64,000 nt of DNA, from assembly GCF_007858275.1 (NCBI RefSeq), contig NZ_VFEV01000010.1:62001-126000 (forward strand), given 5' to 3'. Each line of letters begins with the position of its first letter. Positions within the stretch are counted from its first letter, which is position 1. The position numbers and the translations under genes are program-made. This DNA is from Pseudomonas proteolytica. Its GTDB lineage: Bacteria; Pseudomonadota; Gammaproteobacteria; Pseudomonadales; Pseudomonadaceae. Positions 60,035 to 64,000 of this stretch are shown here, piece by piece. Below the pieces are notes generated by a model, which did no database searches, was not told the origin of the DNA, and saw nothing but the letters and a program-made list of their open reading frames with translations.

Positions 60035-60258
60035 GGAAAGAAAGGTTCGTCTGTTGTGCATTTACAGTGATGGGGGCGACCTGTCAGAAATTCAACTCCG
60101 ACCGACTGGTCACCTTGACTATCGGCAAAACGGTGTTACAACCAATAGAACCCACAGTGGGTAAAAAAGGTCCGCGCAGTCAACCTTATTTATTCGGGTT
60201 AGGACGGATAAACTGGATGATACTCCAGTGATGGAGTCTGGTGCAGAGGGATATGGGT

Positions 60259-60546
60259 ATGTCTGGCAGCAAGATCAGTGGCAAGGTCAAATGGTTCAAC
60301 AATGCCAAGGGGTACGGCTTCATTAATGAAGACGGTAAGGATGAAGACCTCTTTGCGCATTACTCGGCGATTACCATGGAGGGTTACAAAACGTTGAAAG
60401 CCGGTCAATTGGTGTCCTTTAAGATTATCCAGGGACCTAAAGGCCTGCACGCTGTCGAAATCTGCGCAGCTGCAACTGGCACTCCCCACGAAGACCACGA
60501 CAACGCAGATAGATCCGCTCAGTCGAAAAAGAAACAAACGGCCTAA
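60259..60546 (+). CDS. cspD: Cold shock-like protein CspD
   Basis: A protein of about 95 residues. The cold-shock domain has KVKWFNNAKGYGFINEDGKD (RNP1) and DLFAHYSAI (RNP2). A charged C-terminal tail (PHEDHDNADRSAQSKKKQ) is longer than in most Csp proteins. GAGGG lies about 8 bp before ATG 60259; ATG 60253 is an alternative. In E. coli CspD inhibits replication in stationary phase. It is divergent from clpS, as usual. Confidence 0.93.
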   Translation: MSGSKISGKVKWFNNAKGYGFINEDGKDEDLFAHYSAITMEGYKTLKAGQLVSFKIIQGPKGLHAVEICAAATGTPHEDHDNADRSAQSKKKQTA

Positions 60547-60572
60547 TCAGCCACTGAGTAGATACCCTGCAT

Positions 60573-60613
60573 AAAAAACGGCCATCCTGATCACTCAGGA
60601 TGGCCGTTTTTTT
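60573..60613. terminator. Shared terminator between cspD and icd
   Basis: AAAAAACGGCCATCCTGA-TCAC-TCAGGATGGCCGTTTTTTT is a 12-bp perfect stem with T-runs on both strands, between two convergent genes. Confidence 0.95.
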
Positions 60614-60628
60614 ATCGCCTTCGACTTA

Positions 60629-61885
60629 TTACATATGCGAAATCAACGCATCGCCAAAGCCCGACGACGACACCAGCTTGGCGCCATCCATCAAGCGCTC
60701 GAAGTCATACGTCACGGTTTTGGCCGAGATTGCCCCATTCGTGCCCTTGATGATCAAGTCGGCAGCCTCGGTCCAGCCCATATGGCGCAACATCATTTCC
60801 GCCGACAGAATCAATGAACCCGGGTTGACCTGGTCTTTGCCGGCGTATTTGGGTGCAGTACCGTGAGTGGCTTCGAACATCGCCACGGTATCAGACAGGT
60901 TGGCGCCCGGCGCAATACCGATACCGCCCACTTCTGCCGCCAGGGCGTCAGAGAGATAGTCACCGTTGAGGTTCAGGGTGGCGATCACATCATATTCGGC
61001 CGGACGCAGCAGGATCTGCTGGAGCATGGCGTCGGCAATCGCATCCTTGACCACCACATTGCGGCCGGTGCGCGGGTTCTTCAATTGCATCCACGGCCCA
61101 CCGTCGAGCAGGGTCGCGCCGAATTCTTCGGCGGCCACTTCATAGGCCCATTCCTTGAAGGCACCCTCGGTGAACTTCATGATGTTGCCTTTATGCACGA
61201 TGGTCAGCGACTCACGGTCGTTATCCACTACATATTGCAGGGCCTTGCGCGCCAGGCGCTTGGTGCCCTCCTTGGAAACCGGCTTGACGCCAATCCCGCA
61301 ATCCTGGTCAAAACGGATCTTGGTGACGCCCATTTCTTCCTTGAGGAACTTGATGACCTTGATGGCTTCCGGCGAGCCGGCCTTCCATTCGATGCCGGCG
61401 TAAATATCCTCGGAGTTCTCACGGAAGATGGTCATGTCCACATCGCCAGGCTTCTTGACCGGGCTTGGCACACCTTCGAACCAACGCACCGGGCGCAGGC
61501 AGACATACAGGTCCAGTTGCTGGCGCAGGGCCACGTTCAGCGAACGGATGCCGCCACCGACCGGCGTGGTCAGCGGGCCCTTGATGGAAACCACGTAGTC
61601 CTTGACCGCGTCCAGGGTTTCCTGGGGCAGCCAGGTGTCCTGGTCGTAAACTTGAGTGGCCTTCTCGCCGGCATACACCTCCATCCAGGAGATTTTGCGC
61701 TTGCCGCCGTAAGCCTTGTTAACAGCTGCATCGACCACCTTGATCATCACCGGGCTGATGTCGACGCCAATACCGTCACCTTCGATGAAGGGAATGATCG
61801 GGTTGTCAGGAACATTGAGAGAATGGTCTGCGTTGACGGTGATTTTGTCGCCGACTGCCGGAACCTGAATCTTCTTGTATCCCAT
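60629..61885 (-). CDS. icd: Isocitrate dehydrogenase, NADP-dependent, dimeric
   Basis: A protein of about 418 residues starting at ATG 61885 (GGAG upstream). It has [20 protein letters not shown], the phosphorylated-Ser loop region ([20 protein letters not shown]), [20 protein letters not shown] and the NADP region [17 protein letters not shown]. It converts isocitrate to 2-oxoglutarate in the TCA cycle. The Ser in REN-SEDIY is the target of AceK in E. coli. Confidence 0.97.
   Translation of the reverse strand: MGYKKIQVPAVGDKITVNADHSLNVPDNPIIPFIEGDGIGVDISPVMIKVVDAAVNKAYGGKRKISWMEVYAGEKATQVYDQDTWLPQETLDAVKDYVVSIKGPLTTPVGGGIRSLNVALRQQLDLYVCLRPVRWFEGVPSPVKKPGDVDMTIFRENSEDIYAGIEWKAGSPEAIKVIKFLKEEMGVTKIRFDQDCGIGVKPVSKEGTKRLARKALQYVVDNDRESLTIVHKGNIMKFTEGAFKEWAYEVAAEEFGATLLDGGPWMQLKNPRTGRNVVVKDAIADAMLQQILLRPAEYDVIATLNLNGDYLSDALAAEVGGIGIAPGANLSDTVAMFEATHGTAPKYAGKDQVNPGSLILSAEMMLRHMGWTEAADLIIKGTNGAISAKTVTYDFERLMDGAKLVSSSGFGDALISHM

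Positions 61886-64000
<2,115 letters not shown>

Overview
The window comes from the chromosome of a Pseudomonas, most likely of the P. fluorescens group. The evidence is the core gene order on the right (yccA, tusDCBE, cysG-serS-crcB-rarA-lolA-ftsK, aat-bpt-infA, clpA-clpS-cspD, icd/idh), the protein sequences, and two pairs of inverted 'TGTAGGAGCGAGC...' REP sequences. The call rests on recognised sequence features; no database search was run.

About two thirds of the window (roughly 220-42,886) is a complete-looking lambda-like siphovirus prophage inserted in a tRNA-Ser(UGA) gene. The att core is an 84-bp perfect repeat (220-303 and 42,803-42,886). Left of attL lie a broken spanin fragment and the last codons of a second integrase, so an older related prophage once used the same site and was almost wholly deleted.

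Prophage layout. Left edge, plus strand: a LexA box, a coiled-coil protein, an SRAP (YedK/HMCES-like) protein and an AT-rich accessory gene. Then a long minus-strand late operon read from right to left: holin, HNH, terminases, portal, protease, capsid, head-tail joining proteins, tail tube, G/GT chaperones with a -1 slippery site, tape measure, M-L-K-I-J tail tip, fibres, endolysin and Rz with a nested Rz1. It appears to start at a Q-type antiterminator, followed at once by a strong promoter and terminator (pR'/tR' layout). Further right on the minus strand are an unusual second tyrosine recombinase, DnaB helicase, an O-like initiator and Cro. The repressor is divergent, with TTTAG-N4-CTAAA operators. 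A second LexA box drives a small acidic protein. A leftward-type early operon (plus strand here) then begins with a promoter/operator, a boxA-hairpin leader, a LuxR-type HTH protein, a TerB protein, a strongly structured non-coding stretch of about 440 nt, several unknown phage proteins and DUF2303, DUF2786 and DUF4406 proteins. It ends with a DUF4224 protein and the integrase next to attR. Accessory 'moron' genes sit at 1779, 15868, 26527 and 37165.

The core part (42,824-64,000) holds tRNA-Ser, the FtsH modulator YccA, the TusDCBE sulfur relay, a glycosyltransferase-like protein, a glutathionyl-hydroquinone reductase, sirohaem synthase, SerRS, fluoride channel CrcB, RarA, LolA, FtsK, the N-end-rule aminoacyl transferases Aat and Bpt beside ClpA and ClpS, IF-1, CspD, and two unrelated NADP isocitrate dehydrogenases back to back. 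The monomeric one runs off the right edge.

The least explained parts are the structured early RNA region (34,877-35,319) with its repeated hairpin leaders, and the accessory genes.
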